The position numbers were made by a program, and so were the translations under genes. 64,000 nt of DNA from Orobanche coerulescens (lineage: Eukaryota > Streptophyta > Magnoliopsida > Lamiales > Orobanchaceae), in NCBI GenBank assembly GCA_033398695.1, contig CM065801.1, forward strand, positions 106,881,170 through 106,945,169. Reading direction: 5' to 3'. The first letter of the stretch is position 1; every line of letters begins with the position of its first letter. The notes under the pieces were generated by a model that was not told the DNA's origin, searched no databases, and was given only the letters and a program-made list of their open reading frames with translations. Below, piece after piece: positions 53,413 to 64,000 of the stretch.

Positions 53413-55729
53413 TGTAACACCCCCAAGTTATTCAGGGTATATTACAGCGCTGTGAGCCCCGCCGTGGGACCCACAAGGCTATTCAAGCGCGGAACTGTAA
53501 AACTTGACTGAGAAGGTATAGATACAATGAAAAGAAGGACAATACAAATGGTATTCAAACCATAACCAATGTAACCATATACATCACCACACAGATCAAT
53601 ACCTCGGCAACAGAGGCCGGAACATCAAGGAAACTGAAATACAATACTCGAGTATTTAAAATCCATTCCAGTACAACAACACTGAATGGAGGAATCCAAA
53701 AAAATATAACTGGAGACAAGACACACTATCACACTTGCCCATCATCTTCATGCCGACCCGATACCCGCCTGTCCGTTCTCCTGGAACCTGAAATACATAA
53801 AAAGTATTTCCCCCATAAAGGGGTTAGTCGTCGAATAGCTAGTTCAAGTATATCAAGTATGAAATACAATACTCCTCGACAATAAAGTAAATGTAACCGT
53901 CAATTCATCAATTCAAGACTAGTATTCCGGAATAACTAAATCTCATAGCATCATATTAATACATATATGAATACCATGGAACCGCACCAAAGGCTACGGA
54001 ACCCTCAGAGGACTCATCGGTCCGTCCCAGAGTGGTTCGTTCATATTATCCGTGGAATCGCACCAGAGGCTACGAAACACTCAGGGGACCCGCCGGCCCG
54101 CCCCAGAGTGGATATAAATAATCATGCCATTAATATATCTTACTTTTAAAGTCGAGAACGTACAATCATAAATATATACTTGCCTTGAATATTTGACGAC
54201 GCAACGAACGGAAAGGAAAGTCACCGACGAATGCTAGGAATCAACGAAACCGAACCTAACGATTCGAAGAATACAATCACAACCAATTCTAAACGAATAC
54301 GGAATTGGAATACACCCGGAAACCCACCTACGATTCATGTATATTCGTATAAAAACGACAACGAGGGCGGACCACAACAAAACCCTCTCGATTCCATAAA
54401 AACCACGAAATATACCATGAATCCGTAGAGAAACTAAAAATACCAACAAGATTAATCATAGTCATCATGAATTAACCAACAAAACGGAACGAATCGGACA
54501 AAAACGCGAAAACCCCCAAATCTTCCCAAAAGTAGGGTTCTAAAGATCTAACCTTGATTCGCTGGATCAAGGGATGTTATAGGATGATTGATCAGTGATA
54601 TAAACACAGAAACTTCATGGATTTGTTGTTTAACAACATGGCTTCACCTCCTCCGAAGCTCCAGCCGCAGACAGAAGAGAAAGGAAATGAAAAACGAGTG
54701 AAAAAGTGGTTGCTCTGTCATTTATATACTGGGCCGGAACGAGCGTGCGCTAGCCTTCACGGACTAGCGTGCGCTATCGTCCAGTATCGGCCTAGCACTC
54801 TCGTCCAGGGCCCGCACGACCCGACACCACCGACCAATCCTGCCGACCATGACCTGTCCGCCCGACCCCCGCTAGCGTGCGCTACAGCCGGAAGCCTGCG
54901 CGCGCTAGCCGACCTGTCCAGTAACCTCTGGACTAAAAAGCTCGCCCAGGTAACGTACGCTAGTCGGCCGACAGCGTGCACTAACTCTACCGGTTAGCAT
55001 GCGCCACGACCGACAGTAGCGTGCGCTACCTGCCGATCCTACCTGAGTCCAGAACCTCAGAACCCCTCTGCCCAGACCCGATAGCGCACGCTGGGCCGCT
55101 CGACAGCGTGCGCTACACTGCCGAGCTAGCGCGCGCAGCCTCCCGGCCATAGCGCGCGCGCTACGGTTCTGCGCGTGCTCGCCGCTGCTGCTCAAGACTT
55201 CCGATGCTGCCGCACCGGCCTGCCTACCGTCACGCCATGACCCGACGACTCGATTTTCCGAAAACGTACGGAACGAACACGACAAAAAGCTCGCGGGCAA
55301 CATCAACAACTCGAAATGAAAACATAATACAATAATTAATCATACGTGACCAAGAAAAGAGTCGAGACAGCAAGTACAGATACGGATACCCATAACTTTG
55401 GGTAAATTACAAAATGGCCCAAAACGCCCGAGAATCACAATACATGATCGAATAACCAAACCGAAGTTCACAACATGTATAAAAAAGTTAAACGGACTTA
55501 CGGGAAACTCGAAACAGCAGTTTCAAACGAGATTCGCAAGAATCGAACTCAAGTGCGGAAAAGTCGCTAAAAAGCATGGAACTCAACCAAACGACACCGA
55601 AATGAACTCGGATGTCAAAAAGTGTAGAATTAATCATTCTCAGGATGACGAAACGGTCCCAAGCGAGTCGTCAAAACGGACTCTCATCAAAAAAGAAAAT
55701 TACCAGATGTCGGATTTGCGGATATTGCA
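53413..55729 (-). repeat. Solo LTR of a Tekay-like element
   Basis: 2317 bp, from TGTAACACCC to ATATTGCA on the plus strand, flanked by GTCAC (53408-53412) and GTCAT (55730-55734). A single LTR with target duplications and no internal region is the usual product of recombination between two LTRs. On the minus strand it ends GGGGGTGTTACA, as does the LTR at 56092-58199. Its left 290 bp recur inverted at 46860-47151. A palindrome cluster lies at 54742-55165. Confidence 0.85.
54742..55165. repeat. TAGCGTGCGCTA-type palindrome cluster in a gypsy LTR
   Basis: About eleven copies, near 54743, 54764, 54870, 54899, 54953, 54973, 54994, 55018, 55081, 55104 and 55147. This is the same motif as in the copia LTRs at 12342 and 36418, though the host LTR belongs to the other superfamily. 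Confidence 0.85.
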
Positions 55730-56091
55730 GTCATGACCCGATATGTCGTGTCTGTGTTGACCGTCCAAATGAGGCGTGCCTTCTGGTTAACTTGCCACAA
55801 GTGGTGTAAAGGGGGCGACATTAGCGTTAAGGCATTATTTGCTCGGATGCATCGGTCTGGCCGAGTCAGGCATGCCGACCCAGTTTAGTCCGGAGAGCTT
55901 GTCGCTGGTCGAGGACTTGACTATGAAGGGGATCGTTGTGGGTAGGGCACAACTGGTCGGGGCTACTGCCGTCTCCCTGATGAGCCCATGGCAGGGCGAA
56001 ACCAGTTGGCATGTTATGTGGGATAGGCTGGTCCCGGGGTGTGAGGGCCCCTGGGACGCCGCACGGGCTTCGAAACTCCCGTCCTGTGACA

Positions 56092-58199
56092 TGAGACAAT
56101 TGCCTCATGAAGTGTATTATCTAGTCATAGATTAGATCTTTTACACTTGCAAAATATCTCTTAAATATAAACACCACTTATCTTCATTCATTTAAACACT
56201 TAGACAAAAACAAAGTCATTTTCTCTTCCTTTCTTTCTTTGTATTGCCGAACCAAAACAACCATAAGCCCACCATAAAATTTTGATTTTACTAGTTATTT
56301 CATCTCAAGTTGAAAGGTTTTAGTCCTAGTTTGAATCTCTAGTTCATTTACACCACAAATCACCATAAATCAACACCAAAATCTCATCTTTTCCATGGGT
56401 TTTTATTGAAGTATAACAATGGTTTTGCAATAGTTTTTACAAGGTTTTAAAGGGTTAGATATTTGTTTGTAAGCTTGGTTATTGTTGATAATTTTTAAAG
56501 AATAGGTTTAATGTTCTTGTGTGATCTTGATTCTTGTTCTTGTTTTTTCCACCATAAGATCTTTATAAGGAAAATATTTATAACTTCATTTTACACTTTT
56601 ATACATATTTTTATATTTATATGCAATTATATTGATTGATTATACCTTGTACTTGGGAAACAAAGCTTAAAAACCCTAGAAATCATGTTTTAGTTCAATA
56701 TTTCTGTGATGATTTTAGATCAGTAGCAAAGAACGGATTATAGAGAAATATCAATAGGTTTAGGGACTTGGAGAAAAATATAGGTTGTAGGCCTATGTCT
56801 TAGCTTAGATTCGCCGGCTGGCTCGTCCCGTAACGATATATGATGATTTAATTAGAAAATAAACGGTGAAAGTGTCCAAAATTTGCATAACATATTTCAA
56901 AAGGTTAAAACTCAAAAATGTTGTATAGAACCAACTGTTTGGGTCAAAAGAGAAAATGTAGACACTTTAACTTAAACGTGGCTTTTCGTCTCGACTAAAA
57001 CGGACTTGTAGATCAAAAGATACGGCCATTTTCGTGGGACTATTTTGTGCTGCTAATTAACAGCCTTGACACTTAAGGGTAATTTAGTAATTTCACACAT
57101 ATTATACAAAAACAGAAGTGGTAGGACCCACATATCTGAGTAGACTCAAATACCTTTCGGTGGACGTAAAACTTAATAATTATATATAACTTCATCTTAC
57201 ACCATAACCATTTACGGTTTAGGAGAAACGAACCTTTTATAACACCAATCAGCACTTTATAAAACTATACAATGGTATAATCGATGTTTAAACTTTGTAA
57301 AATTCATTTGCATTCATACGCGTGTTATTTATAAACCTAAGACGCAACATATTATTTTAGGTTGCTTCTAGGATTTCAGGACTTTCAGTCGCTTTATTTT
57401 CTCTATTGCTATCACTTTGCTTAAGGTGAGGTCATAGCCCCACTCTTGTTTAATTGTTTTATAAACTCCTTGTGGGAGATACATGCTACTTTTTACTATG
57501 GACACAAGTGATTGAAACTGTATGCTTGAATTGAAATTATAATTGCCTAAGTACATTATTGCCAGAAAGTCCCTCACATCATGAACAGTAATTACTACGT
57601 GTAATCGCGAATATTGTGAATAAATCTATGGGATTGAAGAATCCCGTATGGTTGATCGGATAGGCAACCAGATGCACTATATTTGAGAATGGTAGGTAAG
57701 ATGACAATTTACCCACTAGGGCAATTATTATATCAATTTATTGATACTGCTGTTAACGTTTTCGGTGTCATGAGCTTAGTGCAATAATAAACGCTTGACG
57801 ACTATTGTATGTGTTACAATTGTCACCATAAACACTTGAAATCTTGGGGTCCACTGCGTTAACTATAATCCTATCAATTTCACTCAACAATTTTGTTGAC
57901 GTTTTTAGCATATTTATCTCAGGTCCGTGAGGCGATAGCTTTGGTTTGGAGCATTTGAGTCGCATGGCATGTTTTCAAGACTATAATGCACTTATGTTTT
58001 TCATTCGATAGTACTTTGAAAAACGTTTATGTAACTTATTACTTTGGGACCTCTTATGTTGTAACTCTGATTTTAATTATCGAATGGAATCTTTTAAAAA
58101 CGTCTCATTTAGAGGTTGTTTTCTATTACTATCTCTTTGTACTATGAAGTAGTACCCTCAGTTCCTTTCCGCTGCTATACTGATTTTGGGGGTGTTACA
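56092..58199 (+). repeat. 5' LTR of the second Tekay element
   Basis: About 2.1 kb. The right edge, GGGGGTGTTACA, is fixed by the primer site that follows. The left edge, TGAGACAATTG, is inferred because it adjoins the TRIM-like element exactly; the second LTR is outside the window. It is AT-rich and has no gene. Confidence 0.75.
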
Positions 58200-58202
58200 T
58201 AT

Positions 58203-58214
58203 TGGTATCAGAGC
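58203..58214 (+). promoter_or_regulatory. Primer binding site
   Basis: TGGTATCAGAGC, a perfect initiator-tRNA-Met primer site, four bases after the LTR end. Confidence 0.93.
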
Positions 58215-58435
58215 TCTGGTTATAAAGAACTAGGTTGCATTTAGTGCCTAGACTATAATTGCTTTATATGTTGAGCCCCCCCTTTTTCTCTTTATCGCCT
58301 TACACACTCCCCATGCGCATTTACTATCTGAACACTTATGCTTAATTTACAGAGCGATCACTATTTATTTATATAAAGGTTATTTATATAAATGTTTGAC
58401 TAATTTTGTCCACTTATGCTTATTTTCAGAGCATC

Positions 58436-59709
58436 ATGTCGAACCCCGCTTCCCCCGATCATGTACCTGCTTCACCAGATTTCCTACCAGTTTCAGCAGA
58501 TCACATGCCTGAGTTACCCGGGATGGATCCTGAAAAGGATCCCAAGATGGATATTGAGGAGGAGGATCCTGAGGAGGAGGATCCTGAGATAGATATTGAG
58601 GAGGAGGATCCCGAAGAGGATCATGAGATGGATTTTTAGGACGAAGAGTAAGAATGAGAGGAAGACGAGGATTGGTTGATGACACCAGTCACACATCCTA
58701 CAGTTATTTCATCGGTCAGACCACCTACACCACCATCACCACTATCTACACCTATTTCACCCTTGGATACTCCCCCTACAAATTGACCTTATTATGTTAC
58801 CTGATTATAGGACCACCACTTCTGCTTCTGCACCACGGATGTGTGTCAGAATACCTAGAGCCCTTTCCCCCACTACTCAGACTGCCTTAGCCAGAGAGAG
58901 GGTCATGCCGTCTCGGAATAGGCTATGTTTCCTTCATGCTCCACTATAGAGCGATTATGAGGCAGATACTTCATCATAGGATACTGCAAACAATACTACT
59001 AAAGACGCTGCTACTGTCACTACTATTGCTGGTACTGGTTCCCCTTGCAGGGAATCTACTACTAGTCAGACACCATGGATACCACCGACACTTCACAGGT
59101 TCTAGCAAGATAGGGATCATGTCCACAGTACATTTGAGTTTGTAGGTCCATCTTTAGTAGCCCCTGCCCCTGATGCACCACACCTTGCGGGATGTCCTCT
59201 TCATGTGGTGGCATCCCGAGTGGCTCTCCATCACCAGGAGATTGGGGCCTTGCACAGGAGATTATATAGAGTTGAGGCTACCCAGATCGAGCCTAGGAGG
59301 TCAAAGATGCAGATTGAGAGGGACATCACATGGTTTGGAGAGCGTTATGATGTCATACAGGCTAGGACCCCCACCTTAGTGCGAGATGTGAGACATTTGA
59401 GGGATGATCAGATTGTTGATGATGAGTCTATTACTAAGTTACGGTATCAGATGACTGATGCTGAGGATAGAGACCAGATGCTATTTCAGGACAGGGATCA
59501 CTTACATGTTATGCTCGATGCTGTTCTGATAGAGTTGACTGAGCTGCAGGACACTAGGGCAGAGGTCGCTGACTTATAGACTAGCCTAATTGAGAGTGAG
59601 GAGAGCGAGATGGCGATGTTAGCTCTGTTACTTAGGACGGACAATCGCCTCAGTGCACTTGAGCAGAGATCTGCAGGACAACAGGGGCCATCAAATGGTC
59701 CCCATTAGA
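58436..59709 (+). pseudogene. Upstream acidic and coiled-coil frame before gag
   Basis: The ATG at 58436 gives SPDHVPASPDFLP and then tandem acidic repeats (IEEEDPEEEDPE, twice), stopping at 58637. After several frame changes, 59205-59579 encodes a helical stretch with HHQEIGALHRRLYRVEATQI, MQIERDITWFGERYDVIQAR and ELTELQDTRAEVADL, which extends in frame past a stop into LLLRTDNRLSALEQRSAGQQ. It probably once formed an N-terminal extension of Gag; relatives in Asteraceae carry a similar coiled-coil region (from memory). Confidence 0.6.
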
Positions 59710-59989
59710 TTAGCTTTCATATGTATCTTTTTGTATTACTAAACTGAGAGTCTCAGTTAGTGGAAACAATGCTGACGTTTGTAATTGTCATTCATATTTT
59801 GTGGAACAATGTAGCAAGTATTAGATCTACCTTGTGTAATGATGATTATGCTATCTTATGATGTTATTCTATGTTGTAATGATTATTTATATTGTTGTAC
59901 TATTTCTGCGTGTTGTGACCTTAACATTGTACGCATTCTTATTGTGTTGTACTCTTTGTCGTGTTAATAGAATTACGCCGCCAAGAAAG
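59710..59989 (+). other. Non-coding gap before gag, possible intron
   Basis: A 280-bp AT-rich stretch without an open frame lies between the coiled-coil frame and the gag ATG at 59990. It ends TCGTGTTAATAG/AATTACG, an acceptor-like site. No convincing donor was identified. Confidence 0.35.
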
Positions 59990-61097
59990 ATGACTCAAGC
60001 TTCTATCGAGCAACTTATTGCTGAGCGAGTGGCTGCTGCACTTGTAGAACATGAATTGAATAGGGCCAACCCAGCTGGAGGCGCCGTAAGGAGGGATAAC
60101 ACAACTGAGGTTCGCAGTTGTACATACAAAGAGTTTATGAACTGTAGGCCCAGCAATTTAAGGGAACAAAAGGAGCTATCGGTTTAACCGATGGTTTGAA
60201 AGGATGTAGTCCGTATTTCTCATCTGAAACTATGCAGAGGACTGCAGGGTTAAGTATGCCATATGCACACTTCCGGATGACGCATTATCTTGGTGGAATG
60301 CTTTTGCCCAACCAATTGGTCTCGAAAATGCCTATAAGACCACTTGGGCTGAACTGAAGAGGTTGATGACTAAGAAATACTGCCCTTGGAATGAGGTGCA
60401 GAAAATGGAGCGGAAAATTTGGAACCTTGTTGTAAAAGGAGTTGATATCACAACCTACATCAATCGTTTTCAGGAGCTGGCAGTGCTTTGCCCATCCATG
60501 GTTTCGACTACAGAGAAGCTGATCGAGAGGTACGTTTGGGGACTTCCATCCAGTATTCAAGAGAATGTGACCTCTTTCAACCCAAGCACACTTGATGAGG
60601 CAATCCGAATGTTTCGCAACCTTATGGACCAAGTTATGCGAGATGGGACTGCTCAAGGTGTCAACAACAACAGCGACAATAACAAACGGAAATGGGATGA
60701 TAATCGAAGGGTAATAACAACAACAACAACAACAACAACAACCAAGACCGCAACTAAAATCATCATCATCAACAAAATTGAAGGCAAGAGGTTGCCAGAG
60801 CTTATATAGCTGCCCCAGCTGAAGGAAGAGGTTATGCTGGAAACCAACCGTTATGCAACTGATGCAAGCTGCATCATTCTGGCCCATGCACTATTAGGTG
60901 AAGAAATTGTCAGAAGGAGGCCATCAAGCAAAGGATTATAGGGGTAAGGCTCTTGCTACCGGTGGCAATGCACAACCAGTAGTAACCTACTTTGGTTGTC
61001 GAGAAAGAGGGCATTATAAGAACACATGTCCCAATGGAAGGGGTCAGCAAGTTGAAGGTGCTCACAGGAGAGCATATGTGATGGGTAGTGGAGAGCC
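59990..61097 (+). pseudogene. Gag of the second Tekay element
   Basis: From ATG 59990 comes MTQASIEQLIAERVAAALVE, then TYKEFMNCRPSNL. After a frameshift near 60180 the core follows: LPDDALSWWNAFAQPIG-type sequence in another frame, then 60363-60809 with MTKKYCPWNEVQKMERKIWN, VKGVDITTYINRFQELAVLC, STTEKLIERYVWGLPSSIQE and EAIRMFRNLMDQV. A (CAA)n tract lies at 60716-60744. The nucleocapsid knuckle near 60990 reads YFGCRERGHYKNTC, with the first Cys changed to Tyr. Confidence 0.9.
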
Positions 61098-61467
61098 TCA
61101 GCAGAACCCGAACGTGGTTATGGGTACGTACTTACTCAACAACCACCATGCTACTGTTTTATTTGATTCTGGTGCCGATAAAAGCTTCATGTCTACTACC
61201 TTTAGTACTTTGATTGATATTGTCCCCTCTACACTAGACACTAGGTATGATGTTGAATTAGCTGATGGGAAGATAGTAAGCACAAACACTGTTTTACATG
61301 GTTGCATTCTTAACTTAGTAAACCACCCGTTCAATATTGACTTAATGCCGACTGAACTTGGAAGTTTCGATGTTATTATTGGGATAGATTGGTTCTCTGA
61401 ACATCACGCGGTTATCATATGTCATGACAAGATTTTTTTCATATTCCCTACAACAAAAGGATACTAA
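61098..61467 (+). pseudogene. Protease of the second Tekay element
   Basis: In the same frame as the knuckle, TYLLNNHHATVLFDSGADKS contains the D-S-G active site; later come YDVELADGKIVSTNTVLHGC and FDVIIGIDWFSEHHAVIICH. The domain looks complete and free of stops through about 120 residues, ending at a TAA at 61465-61467. Linked to the broken gag and RT, it is counted as part of a dead polyprotein. Confidence 0.9.
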
Positions 61468-61549
61468 TAGTTAAAGGCGATAGAAGTAGATCCCGACTAA
61501 GTATCATATCTTGCATAAAAACCCGAAAGTACATAGAGAAAAGATGTCA

Positions 61550-62925
61550 AGCGTTTCAAGCACATGTGACAGAAAAGAAGTCATCAGAAAAGCGAATGAA
61601 TGATGTGGCTATTGTTCGAGATTTTCCATAGGTGTTTCCTGAAGACTTATCGAGAATTCCGCCAACCAGACAAGTGGAGTTTCAGATTGACCTAGTGCCC
61701 GGCGCAGCACCAGTGGTGCATGCACCGTATCGGTTAGATCCGTCAGAAATGAAAGAATTATCCAACCAACTGCAAGAAATTTCGGATAAAGGGTTTATTC
61801 GACTGAAGAAGAAGAAAGATGGGTCATTCAGAATGTGTATAGACTACCGTGAGCTGAACAAGTTGACGATGAAGATCCGTTATCCACCTCCAAGAATCGA
61901 CGACTTGTTTGATCAACTACAAGGTTCCAGCGTCTACTCGAATATTGACCTGAGGTCAGGTTATCATCAGCTCAGGGTTTGGGAAGAAGATATTCCGAAG
62001 ATGGCATTTAGGACACATTACGGACACTACAAGTTCCAGGTAATGCCATTTGGTTTGACCAATGCACCAGCAGTATTCGTTGATCTGATGAATCGAGTGT
62101 GCAAACCATATTTGTGATCATGTTCATTGACGATATTCTGATTTATTCCCAAAGCAAGAAAGAACACGGAGAACATCTGAAGGCTATCTTAAAATTACTA
62201 AAGAAGGAGCAATTGTTCGCCAAATTCTCTAAATGTGAATTTTGGATGGAATCAGTGCAATTTGTTGGTCATGTAACTGATAGTCAAGGCATTTATGTCG
62301 ATCCTGCTAAGATCGAAGCTATCAAAAATTGGGCTGCACCAACAACTCTAACCAAAGTGCGACAATTTTTAGGCCTTGCTGGTTACTACAGAAGATTTAT
62401 CAAAGGCTTTTCCTCAATAGATAAACCCCTAACCAAGCTAACTCAGAAGAATAAGCAATACGAATGGGACGAGGAAACAGAAGAAGCATTCTAACAACTC
62501 AAGCAGAAGCTTTGTAGCGCACCAATTTTAACATTGCCATAAGGAACTGAAGACCTTGTGGTTTATTGTGATGTTTCGCACCAAGGTTTAGGCGCAATGT
62601 TGATGCAAAGGGAAAAAGGTATAGCATATGCTTCTCGAAAACTTAAGGTTCACGAGGAGAACTACATGACCCATGATTTAGAATTGGGTTTTGTGGTTTT
62701 TGCTCTTAGACTTTGGAGACACTAACTATACGGTATAAAGTGTACGGTGTACACGGATCACAAAAGTCTCCAGCACATTCTCGACCAGAAGGAACTTAAC
62801 ATGAGACAACGATGTTGGATCGAGCTTCTCAGTGATTACGATTGTGAGATTCGTTATCACCCAAGAAAGGCGAATGTCATAGCAGATGCCTTAAGCCGAA
62901 AGGAAAGGATCAAGCCATTATGAGT
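61550..62925 (+). pseudogene. Reverse transcriptase and RNase H, second Tekay element
   Basis: 61632-62117 has [62 protein letters not shown] and [13 protein letters not shown] frameshift near 62105 leads to the catalytic block [13 protein letters not shown], with [18 protein letters not shown] and [11 protein letters not shown] (to 62494). RNase H follows after a TAA, with [39 protein letters not shown], a [15 protein letters not shown] and [13 protein letters not shown]. Catalytic residues are largely preserved, and the damage is single stops and one frameshift. Confidence 0.92.
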
Positions 62926-63144
62926 TCGAGCCTTAGTCATGACTATCCACACCAACCTTCCTACTCAAATTCTCGAGGCTCAAGTTGAGGCCATTAAAGA
63001 AGAAAACATAAAAGCTGAAAACCTACGAGGATGGACAAGTTATTTGAGACTCGTCCTGATGGAACCAGATGTTTTATGAACCGAACTTGGTTGCCATATT
63101 TTGGAAAGCTATGAGACTTAGTTATGTACGAGTCATCACAAGTC

Positions 63145-63994
63145 CAAGTACTCTATTCACCCTGGATCAGACAAAATGTACCATGATCTTAAGCAACTAT
63201 ATTGGTGTCCAAATATGAAAGCCGAAATTGCCACCTATGTCAGCAAGTGTTTGACGTGTTCTAAAGTCAAGGCAGAATGTCAAAAACCATCAAGATTATT
63301 GCAACAACCTGAGATTCCTCGGTGGAAATGGGAGCGTATCACAATGGACTTCATCACCAAACTGCCTAGGACATCAAGCGGTTACGACACAATTTGGGTA
63401 ATCGTTGATCGTCTCACTAAATATGCTCACTTCCTATCAATCAAAGAAACCTATAATATGGACAAACTAACCAGACTCTACATCAAGGAAGTATTTTCTA
63501 GGCACGGCGTATCGGTCTCGATTATTTATGACAGAGTTAGTCGATTCACTTCAAAGTTCTAATAGTTTCTTCAGGACGCCTTTGATACTTGCCTAGATAT
63601 GAGCACAACTTATGACCCACAGACCGATGGTCAGAGTGAAAGGACCATACAGACCCTGGAAGACATATTACATGCCCGTGTCATCGACTTTGGAAATGGT
63701 TGGGATAACCATTTGCCATTAGTCGAATTCTCCTACAACAATAGCTATCATGAAAGTATCAATGCTGCACCCTTTGAGGCACTTTATGGTCGAAAGAGTC
63801 GATCACCCGTTTGCTAGAGTGAGGTTGGAGATATCCAACTCACGGGTCCATATATTTTCCATGAAACAACGGAGAAGATTGTTCAGATCAGAAACTGTTT
63901 GCAAGCTGCTCGTGATCGCCAGAAGAGCTAAGCTAAGCCCACGATACATCGGGCCATTCAAGATCCTGGCTAGGATCAGTCCGGTAGCATACAA
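63145..63994 (+). pseudogene. Integrase of the second Tekay element
   Basis: [20 protein letters not shown] and [14 protein letters not shown] form the zinc-binding domain (His and the Cys pair). [20 protein letters not shown] (first Asp), [13 protein letters not shown] (second Asp retained, flanking residues changed) and [16 protein letters not shown] (Glu) follow. [14 protein letters not shown] and [12 protein letters not shown] lead on to a TAG near 63817. Two stops in tandem follow TSKF (near 63560). The C-terminal part is compressed (ARDRQKS, then a stop), so a deletion has removed much of the region before the window edge. A chromodomain would lie beyond 64000. Confidence 0.9.
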
Positions 63995-64000
63995 ACTTGA

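Larger units (their letters stand above)
52461..56091 (+). mobile_element. Short non-coding LTR element (TRIM-like), split by a solo LTR
   Basis: LTR 52461-52823 (363 bp, TGTCACGACCC...CCGTGACA), a primer site at 52824-52838, a 583-bp non-coding interior, a purine tract at 53391-53406, and a second LTR starting at 53407. After six bases the second LTR is interrupted by a 2.3-kb solo LTR and resumes at 55735, ending at 56091. Both LTRs are then exactly 363 bp. With about 1.3 kb total and no frame, it is TRIM-like. No matching target duplication was seen at the outer edges. Confidence 0.85.
56092..64000 (+). mobile_element. Second Tekay-type chromovirus, right end outside window
   Basis: Plus strand: LTR 56092-58199, a primer site, a coiled-coil upstream frame, gag, protease, RT, RNase H and integrase up to the window edge. 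All domains are broken by stops or frameshifts. The gag (ASIEQLIAERVAAALVEHE) and pol are of the Tekay type common in Asteraceae, and clearly a different family from the minus-strand element at 1691-17038. Confidence 0.9.

Noticed and set aside
52456..56096. Target duplication for the TRIM-like element
   Set aside because: Flanks AAGGA and TGAGA do not match; one flank may have been lost when the next element inserted.
60285..60887. A 200-codon minus-strand frame with a Cys-rich run
   Set aside because: It is the complement of the Tekay gag core and of the (CAA)n tract.

Overview
This is plant nuclear DNA, almost certainly from an asterid and probably from the daisy family. The gag and pol proteins (Tekay-type and Athila-type gypsy, and copia elements with a long coiled-coil spacer) read like families that are abundant in Asteraceae; this taxonomic call is from memory, not from a search. 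I found no host gene, tRNA, rRNA or organelle sequence. The window is a stack of nested LTR retrotransposons, most of them decayed, with one small DNA-transposon-like insertion.

Layout. (1) 1-690 is the 5' end of a copia element on the minus strand. (2) 1691-17038 is a complete but broken Tekay-type chromovirus on the minus strand (LTRs about 2.9 kb, gag, protease, RT, RNase H, integrase, chromodomain). Its 5' LTR is split by a young gag-only copia element (12342-16787) with an intact 514-codon gag. (3) 17673-22358 is a truncated copia element on the plus strand. It is cut at 22359 by an Athila-like element whose LTR (22359-27430) holds a small gag-only copia element (22567-24882) and an AT-rich DNA-transposon-like element (25390-26545). 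(4) The Athila leader and gag are interrupted by element A (27719-36176; gag plus an antisense gene, no pol) and by an older gag-only copia (36418-40805). (5) 41782-51104 is an LTR-like fragment split by element B (42125-50644), another pol-less Tat-type element with an antisense gene and a 2.2-kb array of 50-bp repeats. (6) 51362-52440 is a chromovirus gag fragment, followed by a short non-coding LTR element (52461-56091) whose second LTR is split by a 2.3-kb solo LTR (53413-55729). (7) 56092-64000 is a second Tekay-type element on the plus strand, running off the window.

How the parts work together. Most insertions have TG...CA ends and 5-bp target duplications, so their order can be read. 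At least five elements carry gag or an accessory gene but no reverse transcriptase, so they must have depended on enzymes supplied by other elements.

The most unusual content is the antisense gene in elements A and B. In each copy it lies opposite to gag near the 3' LTR, has its own TATA box 130-150 bp upstream of its ATG, and contains GT-AG introns whose removal keeps the reading frame. The other notable signal is that LTRs of unrelated families carry dense clusters of short palindromes with a CG-rich core, and several younger elements are inserted inside such clusters.
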